Part shown: one piece after another, positions 16,155-24,236 of the stretch
How positions within the stretch are numbered: the first letter of the stretch is position 1
Layout of the letters: each line of letters opens with the position of its first letter
Assembly: GCA_002388665.1 (NCBI GenBank)
Contig: DGMY01000005.1
Span: 1-45,047 of the forward strand
Length of the DNA stretch: 45,047 bases
Direction of reading: 5' to 3'
DNA from: Opitutia bacterium UBA4506
GTDB taxonomy: Bacteria > Verrucomicrobiota > Verrucomicrobiia > Opitutales > Puniceicoccaceae
Program-made: the position numbers and the translations under genes
Notes under the pieces: model-generated
Told to the model about the DNA's origin: nothing
The model's input: the letters and a program-made list of their open reading frames with translations, nothing else
Database searches by the model: none

Positions 16155-17321
16155 ATGTCTGATTCGATAGGTCAACAAAGAGACTTGTCAATGGAAGGAG
16201 CCGCCAAGAAATCTATCCTCGTCGTCGACGATGAGCCCCTCATTCGAGAGACGTTGGAGTTCGGATTACAAAAGGACTTTTCCGTAAGGTTGGCTGGTTC
16301 CGGGCGAGAAGCGATCGAAGCTGCCAAGCAAGAGTCATTTCCCGTCGTCATTCTCGACCTCCGGATGAACGACCTAGGTGGATTGGATACACTGCGCGAA
16401 CTCAGGAAGATCGATCAGGAGCAAAAGATCATTATCCTGACAGCTCACCAGTCCATGGAATCTGCCATTGAAGCCGTCAACCTCGGGGCTTTCAACTACC
16501 TGACAAAACCTTGTGATCTGGTCTATCTGCGAGAACTGGTTTCAAAAGCTCATCGACTTTATTTTGAAGAAAAGGTTCGCGCTGATAAATTTCGAAACAG
16601 CGCCGGCAGCATCCACGACGAGGTGCTCTCACTCCTCTGCCACGAATTCAATACTCCGCTCAACGGCATAATCGGTTTCTCCGGACTCCTCGCTGACGAC
16701 ATCAAATCATCCGAACATCGGGAGATGGCAGAATACATCGAACGAAGCGGCAAAAACTTGCACTCCATTTTCATGGAGATGGTCGATTATTTGAGCAGCA
16801 ACCGCCCCAAGGGCCCGTCCCGCGAAAGCCGATTCAGCGTCCGTTCCCTTGAAGAGTGGCTAACCTCATCCGATTTCGAGAACCAATGCTCGGTGTTTTT
16901 CAGTGGGTGTGAAGAGAAAGCAATTCGCACCTACAACGGTTCATTCCGCACCCTAAAGATGGTTCTCTCAAAGATCGGCCAAGCAGCGAAACTGCCAACG
17001 GACGATGAACTCAGCATAGTGATCTGGATCCGCAATGAGAACGGCAAGGACACTCTCCATCTGCAAATTCAAGGCGATGGTTTGAACGAACTACTTAGGA
17101 TCGCGGGCTCGCCCGAAGCCATATTCTCCCCCTATGCCTCTTCGAGGCTCAACCTAACCGGAAATTCTCTCGGCCTTGGGCTTCACCTCGCCACCTGCCG
17201 GAACCTGGCAGAATCCGCCGATATCGGCATTTCCTGCCAGGCAGACGACAAGAATCGGGTAAGAATCCTTCTGAATCTAGCAATCCAACCGGAAAGCGAG
17301 ATCCCAGACGACCCGATCTGA
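16155..17321 (+). CDS. Response regulator with C-terminal HisKA and degenerate ATPase domain
   Basis: The 388-residue protein has a receiver at about 19-135 (ILVVDDEPLIRETL, Asp68 in VVILDLRM, IILTAHQSMESAI, YLTKPCD), closer to NtrC-type receivers than the previous two. A dimerisation/phospho-acceptor helix follows with an intact HEFNTPLNGIIGF (His163). The C-terminal ATPase region keeps a GLGLHLA box but lacks a clear N-box Asn and DxGxG, so ATP use is doubtful. PhcR of Ralstonia is also a receiver with a kinase-like tail. A downstream ATG (16191) is an alternative start. It ends the signalling block and converges on hisA 16 bp later. Confidence 0.82.
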   Translation: MSDSIGQQRDLSMEGAAKKSILVVDDEPLIRETLEFGLQKDFSVRLAGSGREAIEAAKQESFPVVILDLRMNDLGGLDTLRELRKIDQEQKIIILTAHQSMESAIEAVNLGAFNYLTKPCDLVYLRELVSKAHRLYFEEKVRADKFRNSAGSIHDEVLSLLCHEFNTPLNGIIGFSGLLADDIKSSEHREMAEYIERSGKNLHSIFMEMVDYLSSNRPKGPSRESRFSVRSLEEWLTSSDFENQCSVFFSGCEEKAIRTYNGSFRTLKMVLSKIGQAAKLPTDDELSIVIWIRNENGKDTLHLQIQGDGLNELLRIAGSPEAIFSPYASSRLNLTGNSLGLGLHLATCRNLAESADIGISCQADDKNRVRILLNLAIQPESEIPDDPI

Positions 17322-17337
17322 CTTGGCACACGCAGAA

Positions 17338-18075
17338 TCAGCGATTCCGCGTACCTTCGATCATCTCGCGAACCGATACACGACCCTCGTAAAGAGCGCG
17401 CCCGACGATGACTCCGGCAACGTTATTGTGCTTGTTGGACAGGTCGGCCAGCGCCTCCACATCTGCCTGCGAAGAAACTCCCCCGGAGGTGATCACCGAT
17501 AGACCGCAGGATTCTGCCAACTCGGCCTGGCGAACTAAATTCGGACCGGTCAATGCCCCGTCCGTCGCAATATCGGTGTGAATTACAGTCTTCACGCCAA
17601 CTTTCTCCATTTGACTAGCGAAATCGATCGTCTCCACTTCGGTACCCTTCACCCAACCACGCAGCGCGAGCTTACCATCTCGGGCGTCGAGACCCACAGC
17701 GATCGCGTCAGCCCCGAAACGCGCAACTGACGCTGCGGGGAAATCCGGATTCTCTACAGCAGATGTTCCCAAAACCACACGAGCTGCACCTGCGGCCAAG
17801 GTCCTTTCAACGACCTCTTCATTTCGCATGCCTCCCCCAACCTGGATTCGACAACCAAGGGCAGCGATCCGCGAAATAATCTCCAAATGCGCAGGCTTTC
17901 CCGTAAAAGCACCATCCAAATCCACCACATGCAGCCACTCAGCACCTTCGGCGATCCACTTTTCCGCGGCCTCCAGAGGATCCTCAAAATAGACAGTCTC
18001 TTGATCGGCTTTTCCGTGAAGCAACCGCACACAACGGCCGCCGCGGAGGTCAATAGCAGGATAAATCGTAAACAT
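17338..18075 (-). CDS. hisA: ProFAR isomerase HisA (histidine biosynthesis)
   Basis: This 245-residue TIM-barrel protein isomerises ProFAR to PRFAR, step four of histidine synthesis, in the cytoplasm. Family marks: IYPAIDLRGGRCVRL with the catalytic Asp near the start, QVGGGMR, DIATDGALTGPN with the second catalytic Asp, and ITSGGVSS for phosphate binding. The length is standard. No other his gene is near, so the pathway is dispersed here. It is convergent with the signalling cluster. Confidence 0.96.
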   Translation of the reverse strand: MFTIYPAIDLRGGRCVRLLHGKADQETVYFEDPLEAAEKWIAEGAEWLHVVDLDGAFTGKPAHLEIISRIAALGCRIQVGGGMRNEEVVERTLAAGAARVVLGTSAVENPDFPAASVARFGADAIAVGLDARDGKLALRGWVKGTEVETIDFASQMEKVGVKTVIHTDIATDGALTGPNLVRQAELAESCGLSVITSGGVSSQADVEALADLSNKHNNVAGVIVGRALYEGRVSVREMIEGTRNR

Positions 18076-18135
18076 TTCTAGATTTCATGCGTTAGGCCCG
18101 AGAGAGATTCAACCGAATTCGACAATCCAGCCTCC

Positions 18136-18146
18136 TTTGTCAGATC
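18136..18146 (+). repeat. Weak TTTGTCAGATC copy of the transposase-leader motif
   Basis: This intergenic site between hisA and trhO differs from TTTGTCTGAC at two positions. Because the core GTCTGAC/GTCAGAC is nearly self-complementary, orientation is ambiguous. It may be chance. Confidence 0.25.
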
Positions 18147-18233
18147 AATTTAATTTGACAGGTGGCCTCGGCCAGCACGATGGCATCTCACAGAGATTGA
18201 CGCAGCGGCGCGCAATGCGATGAAATAGCGTCC

Positions 18234-19079
18234 ATGGACAATCAGTTGCCAGAATCATCAATTTCACCAGAACTACTCGTAGCCGCCCTCTATCGATTCA
18301 CTGACGTCGCCCATACCGCGGAGATGCGCCAATGGATATTCGATCTCGGCACGAGGGAGGATCTCTGTGGAACGATTCTGGTAGCCCCGGAAGGAATCAA
18401 TGGCACTATCGCCGGTCTTCCTGATCAGGTTCGATCCTTTCTCAGCATGCTGGAAGCGCGCGACGGTCTCGAGAATTTAGAAATTCGCTACTCAAACTGC
18501 ACCCAGCGTCCTTTCCAACGTTGGCGGGTTCGCCTAAAAAATGAGATCGTTACTCTCGGTGTAGAAAATGTTGATCCACGCGATGAGGTCGGCATCTACC
18601 TCGATCCAGCCGATTGGAACCGGCTTCTTCAGGAAGAAGAGGTAACCCTCATCGACACTCGCAATCACTACGAAACCAGCGTTGGCAAATTCAAAGGAGC
18701 CATTGATCCCGACACCGAGACATTCCGGGAATTTCCAGAGTGGGTTGAGAAGAATTTGGATCCCGAAAAAAACCCGAAAGTCGCCATGTACTGTACCGGC
18801 GGCATCCGCTGTGAGAAAGCGACCAACCTCCTTCTCCAAAAGGGCTTTCGCGAGGTGTATCACCTCAAGGGCGGCATTCTCCGCTACCTTGAGGAGACAC
18901 CCCCATCCGAAACTCTATGGGAAGGCGAATGTTTCGTTTTCGACGAGCGAATCTCCGTCGACCAAAAATTGCAGCCCGGCAACCATATCATTTGCGATAG
19001 GTGTCAACTACCGGTACCTGCAGATCAAATGGAATCCCACCAGTGCGGGAAACTCAAACGGGCAAATATGGCCGAATAA
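18234..19079 (+). CDS. trhO: tRNA uridine(34) hydroxylase TrhO, rhodanese family
   Basis: The 281-residue protein has the TrhO/YceA layout: an N-terminal acylphosphatase-like domain (LVAPEGINGTIAG) and a rhodanese domain from about residue 120 with active-site Cys187 in YCTGGIRCEKA, followed by a small cysteine-bearing tail (ICDRCQ, HQCGK). TrhO hydroxylates U34 of certain tRNAs on the way to 5-methoxyuridine/cmo5U-type wobble bases using oxygen. The length fits the shorter members. It stands alone, divergent from hisA and convergent with gadB. Confidence 0.92.
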   Translation: MDNQLPESSISPELLVAALYRFTDVAHTAEMRQWIFDLGTREDLCGTILVAPEGINGTIAGLPDQVRSFLSMLEARDGLENLEIRYSNCTQRPFQRWRVRLKNEIVTLGVENVDPRDEVGIYLDPADWNRLLQEEEVTLIDTRNHYETSVGKFKGAIDPDTETFREFPEWVEKNLDPEKNPKVAMYCTGGIRCEKATNLLLQKGFREVYHLKGGILRYLEETPPSETLWEGECFVFDERISVDQKLQPGNHIICDRCQLPVPADQMESHQCGKLKRANMAE

Positions 19080-19100
19080 CCGGCTTTTGCGCCTAGAGTT

Positions 19101-20504
19101 CTAACATTTGGGGCGGTGTTTGCCGTCTGCAGAATCCTCTTTGCCTTCTCTATCGTTTGGCAATTCCGCAAAATGCTCCAAGATTCTAGAGAGATCCTCC
19201 AACAAGAGTGAGGCCATGTCTCGGCTGAAATCCTCTTTCACTACGATTCGCAATACTGCGATATCGGCGGCGTCTTCCGGCAAAGTATAGGCTGGGATCA
19301 GCCACCCCCGATGGCGAACCTGTTCAGAGATGTCAAAAACGGTGTAATTGACGTCTGCATCTTCCTTAATGCGGAAGGCCAAAACCGGAATGTCTTCGCC
19401 CGGCCCCAGAATCTCAAACGGCCCAACTTTAACCAACTCTCCAGCGAGGAACCGAGCGGTATCACGTGAAGAAGCCATTAAGCGTCGGTACCCTTCTTTT
19501 CCTAGACGGATGAAGTTATAATACTGAGCAACGACCTGGTTTCCCGGGCGTGAGAAATTGAGGGCGAAGGTCGGCATATCCCCACCGAGATAGTTCACTT
19601 TGAAGACCAACTCTTCGGGTAACTCGTCTTCGTCTCTCCAGATGATCCATCCTACGCCTGGGTAGACCAACCCATACTTGTGACCAGAGACATTGATCGA
19701 CTTGACCCATTTGAGGCGAAAATCCCATTCAAGATCCGGCTGAAGAAAAGGAGCAACAAACCCACCACTGGCAGCGTCCACGTGTAGCGGAACCTCCCAG
19801 CCTGTCTTGGAATTCAATTCTTCAAGGGCATCGTTAATCTCTTTAATCGGTTCGTACTGCCCAGTAAACGTCGTACCTAGAATACCAACAACCCCGATCG
19901 TGTTTTCGTCACAACGTTTGATCACTTCTTCCGAATTGATCATGTAGCGACCCTTCTCAATCGGAATGTACCGAGGCTCAATTTCCCAATAACGGCAGAA
20001 TTTTTCCCAACAGACCTGAACATCGATTCCGAGAACCAGATTGGGCTTATCCGCTGGTTTCCCGGCCGCTTCCCGGCGCTTCCGCCACTGCCATTTGAGG
20101 GCCATCCCACCGAGCATTGCGGCCTCACTGGAACCAATCGTGGAACATCCGCAAGGGGTCTCACCCTCAGGTGCGTTGTACAGTTTCGAAAGGATATTCA
20201 CGCACCGCATCTCGATCTCAGCGGTTTGTGGATATTCATCTTTGTCGATCATGTTCTTTTCGAACGTTTCCTGCATCAACTCACGAGCTTCCGGCTCCAT
20301 CCACGTCGTCACGAAAGTTGCCAAATTAAGCCGTGCATTTCCATCCAACATCAGCTCGTCGTGGATGATTTGCTTCGCCGTCTGAGGAGGCATCTCTCCT
20401 TCTGGCATCGCATACCGCGGAATTGGTTCGCTGATATAGCGAGACCCGAATGTCGGGTTCAACGTTTCTTCGTGGGGTTTCGGATCGGCTTTCTTATGGA
20501 TCAT
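19101..20504 (-). CDS. gadB: Glutamate decarboxylase (PLP-dependent)
   Basis: The 467-residue protein matches the GadA/GadB family throughout: TFVTTWMEPEA, NMIDKDEYPQTAEIE, STIGSSEAAMLGG, VDAASGGFVAPF, and PLP Lys276 in SGHKYGLVYPG, the same number as in E. coli GadB. It turns glutamate into GABA and CO2, consuming a proton, and usually serves acid resistance or GABA metabolism. No glutamate/GABA antiporter is adjacent, unlike classical gad loci. A strong dyad lies about 33 nt upstream of the ATG (20537-20580). Confidence 0.95.
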   Translation of the reverse strand: MIHKKADPKPHEETLNPTFGSRYISEPIPRYAMPEGEMPPQTAKQIIHDELMLDGNARLNLATFVTTWMEPEARELMQETFEKNMIDKDEYPQTAEIEMRCVNILSKLYNAPEGETPCGCSTIGSSEAAMLGGMALKWQWRKRREAAGKPADKPNLVLGIDVQVCWEKFCRYWEIEPRYIPIEKGRYMINSEEVIKRCDENTIGVVGILGTTFTGQYEPIKEINDALEELNSKTGWEVPLHVDAASGGFVAPFLQPDLEWDFRLKWVKSINVSGHKYGLVYPGVGWIIWRDEDELPEELVFKVNYLGGDMPTFALNFSRPGNQVVAQYYNFIRLGKEGYRRLMASSRDTARFLAGELVKVGPFEILGPGEDIPVLAFRIKEDADVNYTVFDISEQVRHRGWLIPAYTLPEDAADIAVLRIVVKEDFSRDMASLLLEDLSRILEHFAELPNDREGKEDSADGKHRPKC

Positions 20505-20536
20505 GAGAAAAGTGTGGAGAATCGTTCAATTGCGAG

Positions 20537-20580
20537 ACCGGACCTGAGGCTGTGAGCCGAGACGCATCAGGTCAACCGGT
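20537..20580 (-). promoter_or_regulatory. Long inverted repeat in gadB leader
   Basis: ACCGGACCTGA (from 20537) pairs with TCAGGTC-AA-CCGGT (20567-20580), apart from a short bulge, and encloses an inner GGCT/AGCC hairpin. On the minus strand it lies 33 nt before the gadB ATG and about 110 nt after the gluQ stop. No T-tract follows on either strand, so a leader structure or operator is more likely than an intrinsic terminator. Confidence 0.5.
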
Positions 20581-20691
20581 AAAGAGTCAGTTAACTCTCG
20601 AATACCGTGAAGACTTTCAATCCTGCCAAAAAGCAGTTTTCCCAAGCAGATCGATGAGCCGACAGAACTCTAACCATCAATACCCAAAAGA

Positions 20692-21585
20692 TCAGCTCTC
20701 CCCTGGGACCTCGACTAGTTTAGCACGATGATCTGCCCATTCAAAAACTTCCTCCGGGGTCCATCCCTTTTCTCTTAACTCCCTAATCGAAACGGACTTC
20801 GCTGTTTTAGAAAGGCGCGCCCCCGACTCCTCACAGACCAGTGGCACATGACAAAATCGGGGAACGCGCGCGCCCACCGCCTCATAGATCAATATCTGAC
20901 GAGCCGTAGAGAGCAGCAGATCTTCTCCACGGACGACTTCTGTAATCTTCATAGCGATATCATCTGCCACTACGGCTAACTCATAGGAAGGAGATCCAGA
21001 CTTACGCCAAATTAAGAAATCTCCAAAATCCTCACCCGCCACATAGCTCACCGTGCCCCTCTCCCCATCTTTGAAGACAACTCGCCGTCCATCCGGCACC
21101 CGAAAGCGCCAATTTACATCCGTACGCGGCGTGTACCCCGCGGCACTTTTTCGGAAGTTGCCGGGGAAAAAGACACCTCCATCAATCTCCCGGCCGGGGT
21201 TCTCGGCAAGAATCTCCTTTCGAGACGCATCTGACGGATAGACAAAACCACTCTTAATCAACGAACGAAATACCCGCTCGTGTTCTTTCAAACGATCGCT
21301 CTGCCGGTATGGACCATACTCCCCTCCTCGAAAACCACCCTCGTCCCAGCGAATCCCCATCCAAGCGAGATCCTCCAATACTGCCTCTTCATATTCCGGA
21401 CGGCATCTCTCGCGGTCGATATCCTCCATCCGCAGAACCAGCGTACCCTTTTCGCTGTGCGCCCTGACCCAAGCCTCCCGGAATGTCCGGGCATGCCCCG
21501 CATGAAGCATTCCCGAAGGAGTGGGAGCCAATCGTCCCCGATATCCTGACTGCCTACCTACCACCCCAGTCAGCTTGCCGCCCAT
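20692..21585 (-). CDS. gluQ: Glutamyl-Q tRNA(Asp) synthetase
   Basis: This 297-residue class I synthetase fragment-type enzyme has the HIGH-like GRLAPTPSGMLHAGHART and the short KMSKS-like RLSKTAKS, and lacks the anticodon-binding domain of GltX, as GluQ-RS does. It attaches glutamate to queuosine at the wobble base of tRNA-Asp. The zinc-binding CxC of the E. coli enzyme reads SDA in FVYPSDASRKEI, so this copy appears metal-free. It is same strand as gadB, 187 bp apart. Confidence 0.9.
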   Translation of the reverse strand: MGGKLTGVVGRQSGYRGRLAPTPSGMLHAGHARTFREAWVRAHSEKGTLVLRMEDIDRERCRPEYEEAVLEDLAWMGIRWDEGGFRGGEYGPYRQSDRLKEHERVFRSLIKSGFVYPSDASRKEILAENPGREIDGGVFFPGNFRKSAAGYTPRTDVNWRFRVPDGRRVVFKDGERGTVSYVAGEDFGDFLIWRKSGSPSYELAVVADDIAMKITEVVRGEDLLLSTARQILIYEAVGARVPRFCHVPLVCEESGARLSKTAKSVSIRELREKGWTPEEVFEWADHRAKLVEVPGES

Positions 21586-21623
21586 CAGGAAAACCGCAAT
21601 TCCTCCTTTTCCCTAACCTTCAC

Positions 21624-21633
21624 TTTGTCTGAC
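21624..21633 (+). repeat. TTTGTCTGAC intergenic motif copy
   Basis: This exact core matches the site in the complete transposase leader at 26049-26058. It lies 47 nt upstream of the gluQ start when read on the minus strand. No transposase coding remnant is seen beside it. Confidence 0.4.
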
Positions 21634-21683
21634 CTATTTTTATTGACGACAAAACAGTAGCCTCGGAAAGCCCGAAGGAGGTA

Positions 21684-21926
21684 TCAATAATTGAACAAAT
21701 CGCTTTCTTTAAACGACTTACCCGTTCTCTTTTCCAAAGAAGAACGCACCTTTCCCTTGGCGTTTTTAGTCAAACGGCGTCCCTTGCAAGCCCTTGCAAC
21801 CATTTTGTGAGTCAGGCCGTCTTCGGCCGCCGCAACAAGATCATGAGCCCGAAGCCCTTCTTCCTCCATGACTCCGGCAATCGGTTGGAGCCCCAAATTC
21901 CTTTCTATATCCATCGCTACCGACAT
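21684..21926 (-). CDS. Small basic HTH-like protein of unknown function
   Basis: The 80-residue protein begins at an ATG preceded by a GGCGGG purine-rich stretch; a TTG 24 nt upstream or an ATG 12 nt downstream are alternatives. It is helical and basic: NLGLQPIAGVMEEEGLRAHDLVAAA, then LTHKMVARACKGRRLT, then KSFKESDLFNY. The layout suggests a Xre-like helix-turn-helix, but I cannot tie it to a characterised family. It lies between a phosphoesterase gene (51 bp upstream) and gluQ, all on the minus strand. Confidence 0.7.
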   Translation of the reverse strand: MSVAMDIERNLGLQPIAGVMEEEGLRAHDLVAAAEDGLTHKMVARACKGRRLTKNAKGKVRSSLEKRTGKSFKESDLFNY

Positions 21927-21977
21927 GCCCGCCCACTCAACTCGGTGCAAGTCGATTTTTCGAGTGGATCCCTATGC

Positions 21978-22889
21978 CTAAGCCGACTCTTTAAAATTCT
22001 CCAGAACCACTTCCTTCTCCCAGGAAGGATCCTCTTCAACCGGCGGCAATTCCTGGGCCTGTTCTTCTTCGCTCGCTTTCCGAGCCGCCTTTTCCTCTAG
22101 CCGTCGCTCAAATTCATCGAAGCCAATAATTTCAAAGCTCCCGTCGAAATTCTCCACCAATGCCGTCAGCGACTCCACCCAATCTCCACTGTTCAAATAG
22201 TGGATATCATCGATTTGTTTGTTTGCCGCAGTGTGAATATGACCACAGATAATCCCCCGGCACTTCCGATCACGAGCCAAGTCCCGCAGCTTGTCTTCAA
22301 ACTTGTCCACAAAGCTGACGGCGCTTTTCACCTTCGCTTTGATCTGCTTACTCAAAGAGTAATAGGGTTTCCCACGCCAACTGCGATAGCGATTATAGAG
22401 CCGGTTTATTTTCAGAAGAGTCTGATAACCAACATCTCCCAAAATCGCTACCCACTTATGATTCGTCGTAATAGAATCGAATCCATCTCCGTGTACGACC
22501 AGATAGTCTCCAGCAGGCGTCGTATGGATGAATTCATTGACGATATGCAACCGATCAAACTCCAAGGGAAGAAAACGATAGAGAATGTCATCGTGATTCC
22601 CACGGAGGTAAATGACCTCTGTATCCTTTTTCTCTAACTTCTTTAGAATCAACCGAATGAACCGAGTGTGCTGCTTCGTCCACCCTCCTTTACGGGATAA
22701 ACTCCACCCATCGATAATGTCTCCATTCAGAATCAAGCGCTCTGAGTGGGTATGTTTCAGGAAGTAATTAACCTCATCAATCCGGCAATCGCGGGTGCCC
22801 AGATGAACATCAGAGATAATTATAGTCTTAAATTTCAGAGAAACTTTTTTCACAGGCCGTGGTTCCAGTTTCTTCTTTGAATGACGCAT
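21978..22889 (-). CDS. LpxH-like UDP-2,3-diacylglucosamine hydrolase/metallophosphoesterase
   Basis: The 303-residue calcineurin-type phosphoesterase shows the full metal-ligand set: SDVHLG, GDIIDGW, RGNHDD, VVHGDGFD and CGHIHTA. It resembles the UDP-2,3-diacylglucosamine pyrophosphatase branch that acts in lipid A synthesis at the inner membrane. The C-terminus carries a charged helical tail (about 265-303) absent from E. coli LpxH. ATG at 22889 is preferred over the TTG at 22904. The exact substrate is not proven from sequence. Confidence 0.85.
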   Translation of the reverse strand: MRHSKKKLEPRPVKKVSLKFKTIIISDVHLGTRDCRIDEVNYFLKHTHSERLILNGDIIDGWSLSRKGGWTKQHTRFIRLILKKLEKKDTEVIYLRGNHDDILYRFLPLEFDRLHIVNEFIHTTPAGDYLVVHGDGFDSITTNHKWVAILGDVGYQTLLKINRLYNRYRSWRGKPYYSLSKQIKAKVKSAVSFVDKFEDKLRDLARDRKCRGIICGHIHTAANKQIDDIHYLNSGDWVESLTALVENFDGSFEIIGFDEFERRLEEKAARKASEEEQAQELPPVEEDPSWEKEVVLENFKESA

Positions 22890-23095
22890 CCAACTCTGGG
22901 TCAAAGAGAATGCAAATTTGCGACGGCATTGTCACAGTCCGGATTCGACGCTGATTCTTAGAAACAGAAAGGAGAAATTGGGTATACCCGCTTATTGCCA
23001 GTCAATCCATCTCTCCCAAATCACTGGTTAACCCGACCACATCGTTTTAATGATTGCCAAATACCGGGCTTTCCCAATCGTATACGGCTCTTCTC

Positions 23096-23341
23096 ATGGC
23101 TACGGAAAAACTCACTTCTTCGAAGACTATTCTTTTCGATCTCTTTCTAACAGGTCTCTTCTTCCTGTTTATGACGTATATGCTACGTCCTTTCGTACCG
23201 GCCCAAACACCTGCGTACGTCTGGGGCTTCGCGGCATTCACCGCGATACCTCTCACAGGAGTGTTTTGGCTAGCCAGCCAAATGTTTCGCGTGACACTCA
23301 CCGATCAACTACGCCGGAACAAAGCTCAAAAAGAAGCTTGA
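23096..23341 (+). CDS. Small two-helix membrane protein, unknown function
   Basis: The ATG at 23096 gives 81 residues with two hydrophobic helices (about 11-30 and 38-62, the second with AFTAIPLTGVFWLASQMF) and a basic C-terminal tail (DQLRRNKAQKEA), suggesting N-in/C-in topology. A longer reading from TTG 23054 is less likely. It lies 47 bp upstream of the small basic protein on the same strand, so they may be co-transcribed. Not recognised. Confidence 0.72.
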   Translation: MATEKLTSSKTILFDLFLTGLFFLFMTYMLRPFVPAQTPAYVWGFAAFTAIPLTGVFWLASQMFRVTLTDQLRRNKAQKEA

Positions 23342-23388
23342 TTCCGAGCGCTCCATCGGCATTCTCTCCCCTTTTTTCGCATAAAATC

Positions 23389-23547
23389 ATGTCTCAGCAC
23401 CGCAGTTTTCAAGTTGGAGGCTCTGCCAGCCTCAAAAAACGTAACGTTCTTTCCCGCTTCGAACGCGTGGAGCTCCTCCGTAAGCGCGGTGAGTGGAAAG
23501 ACGGCGACCGCGTCGTAGGTCTTAAAAAGACCAAACCCGAGGAATAA
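23389..23547 (+). CDS. Verrucomicrobia/Chlamydiae-type small basic protein, 52 aa
   Basis: The 52-residue, highly basic protein reads SQHRSFQVGG, SLKKRNVLSRFERVELL, then a KDGDRVVGLKKTK tail. I recognise this as the conserved small basic protein shared by Verrucomicrobia and Chlamydiae (in NCBIfam as a small basic protein family, from memory). Its function is not known; the charge suggests RNA or ribosome association. It is the best lineage marker in the window. Confidence 0.85.
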   Translation: MSQHRSFQVGGSASLKKRNVLSRFERVELLRKRGEWKDGDRVVGLKKTKPEE

Positions 23548-23558
23548 TCTCTGGGCGC

Positions 23559-23583
23559 GGATACTGCCGCGAAGCAGTTATCC
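23559..23583. terminator. Hairpin between convergent genes, possible bidirectional terminator
   Basis: GGATA-CTGC (23559-23567) pairs with GCAG-T-TATCC (23574-23583) with one bulge and loop CGCGAA. It lies exactly between the converging stops of the small basic protein gene and nth. No T-tract is visible, so termination is inferred from position and structure only. Confidence 0.45.
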
Positions 23584-23585
23584 AA

Positions 23586-24215
23586 TCAATTCGAGCGGGC
23601 GAACAACTCACGGCAGAGTTCGCACCGTTTCCCGTCGCACCCTCTGGCTGGACACTTCTCCCTTCCAAAAAAGATAATCTGGAGATGGACCTTGCCCCAG
23701 GTCTCTTTCGCAAACAAGCGCTTCAAATCTCTTTCGGTCTGGACGACATTCTTTCCTGAACTTAGCTTCCAGCGCATCGCCAGGCGATGAATATGGGTAT
23801 CAACTGGAAACGCAGGTTCTCCAAAGGCCTGAACCATTACAACTGAAGCCGTCTTGTGCCCAACTCCGGGAAGCGCCTCCAGCTCCTCCATGGTTCGAGG
23901 AATCTCTCCCCCATGGTCCTGAACAAGAATCCGGGAAAGTCCCGCGATCGCCTTAGACTTTGCAGGTGCTAAACCACAAGGACGGATAATCCCCTTAATC
24001 TCTTCCTCTGGAACCAATACCATCTCCTCAGGAGTGGAAGCTCGGGCGAATAAGGCGGGCGTTACCTGATTCACACGTATGTCCGTGCATTGCGCCGAAA
24101 GAAGCACTGCGATGAGCAAAGTATACGTACTAGTGTGGTCCAAAGGAATCGGCGTCTCTGGATACCATTCATCCAACCTTTTTTGGATGAGTCTGGCTCT
24201 CTCCTGTTTAGTCAT
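23586..24215 (-). CDS. nth: Endonuclease III (DNA glycosylase/AP lyase)
   Basis: The 209-residue helix-hairpin-helix glycosylase removes oxidised pyrimidines from DNA. It has LLSAQCTDIRVN, the HhH segment LPGVGHKTASVV with the catalytic Lys, and FPVDTHIHRLAMR with the catalytic Asp. The C-terminal cluster cysteines are unusual: they read CPARGC...RCELC (C-x4-C-x4-C-x2-C) instead of the classical C-x6-C-x2-C-x5-C, and the protein ends eight residues later. Four cysteines remain, so a 4Fe-4S cluster is still possible. Confidence 0.93.
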   Translation of the reverse strand: MTKQERARLIQKRLDEWYPETPIPLDHTSTYTLLIAVLLSAQCTDIRVNQVTPALFARASTPEEMVLVPEEEIKGIIRPCGLAPAKSKAIAGLSRILVQDHGGEIPRTMEELEALPGVGHKTASVVMVQAFGEPAFPVDTHIHRLAMRWKLSSGKNVVQTERDLKRLFAKETWGKVHLQIIFFGREKCPARGCDGKRCELCRELFARSN

Positions 24216-24236
24216 CTTCCTTTTTCAAAAGGATTT

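Noticed and set aside
18076..18233. tRNA or small RNA between hisA and trhO
   Set aside because: No cloverleaf or conserved tRNA arms were found by reading; only weak dyads are present.
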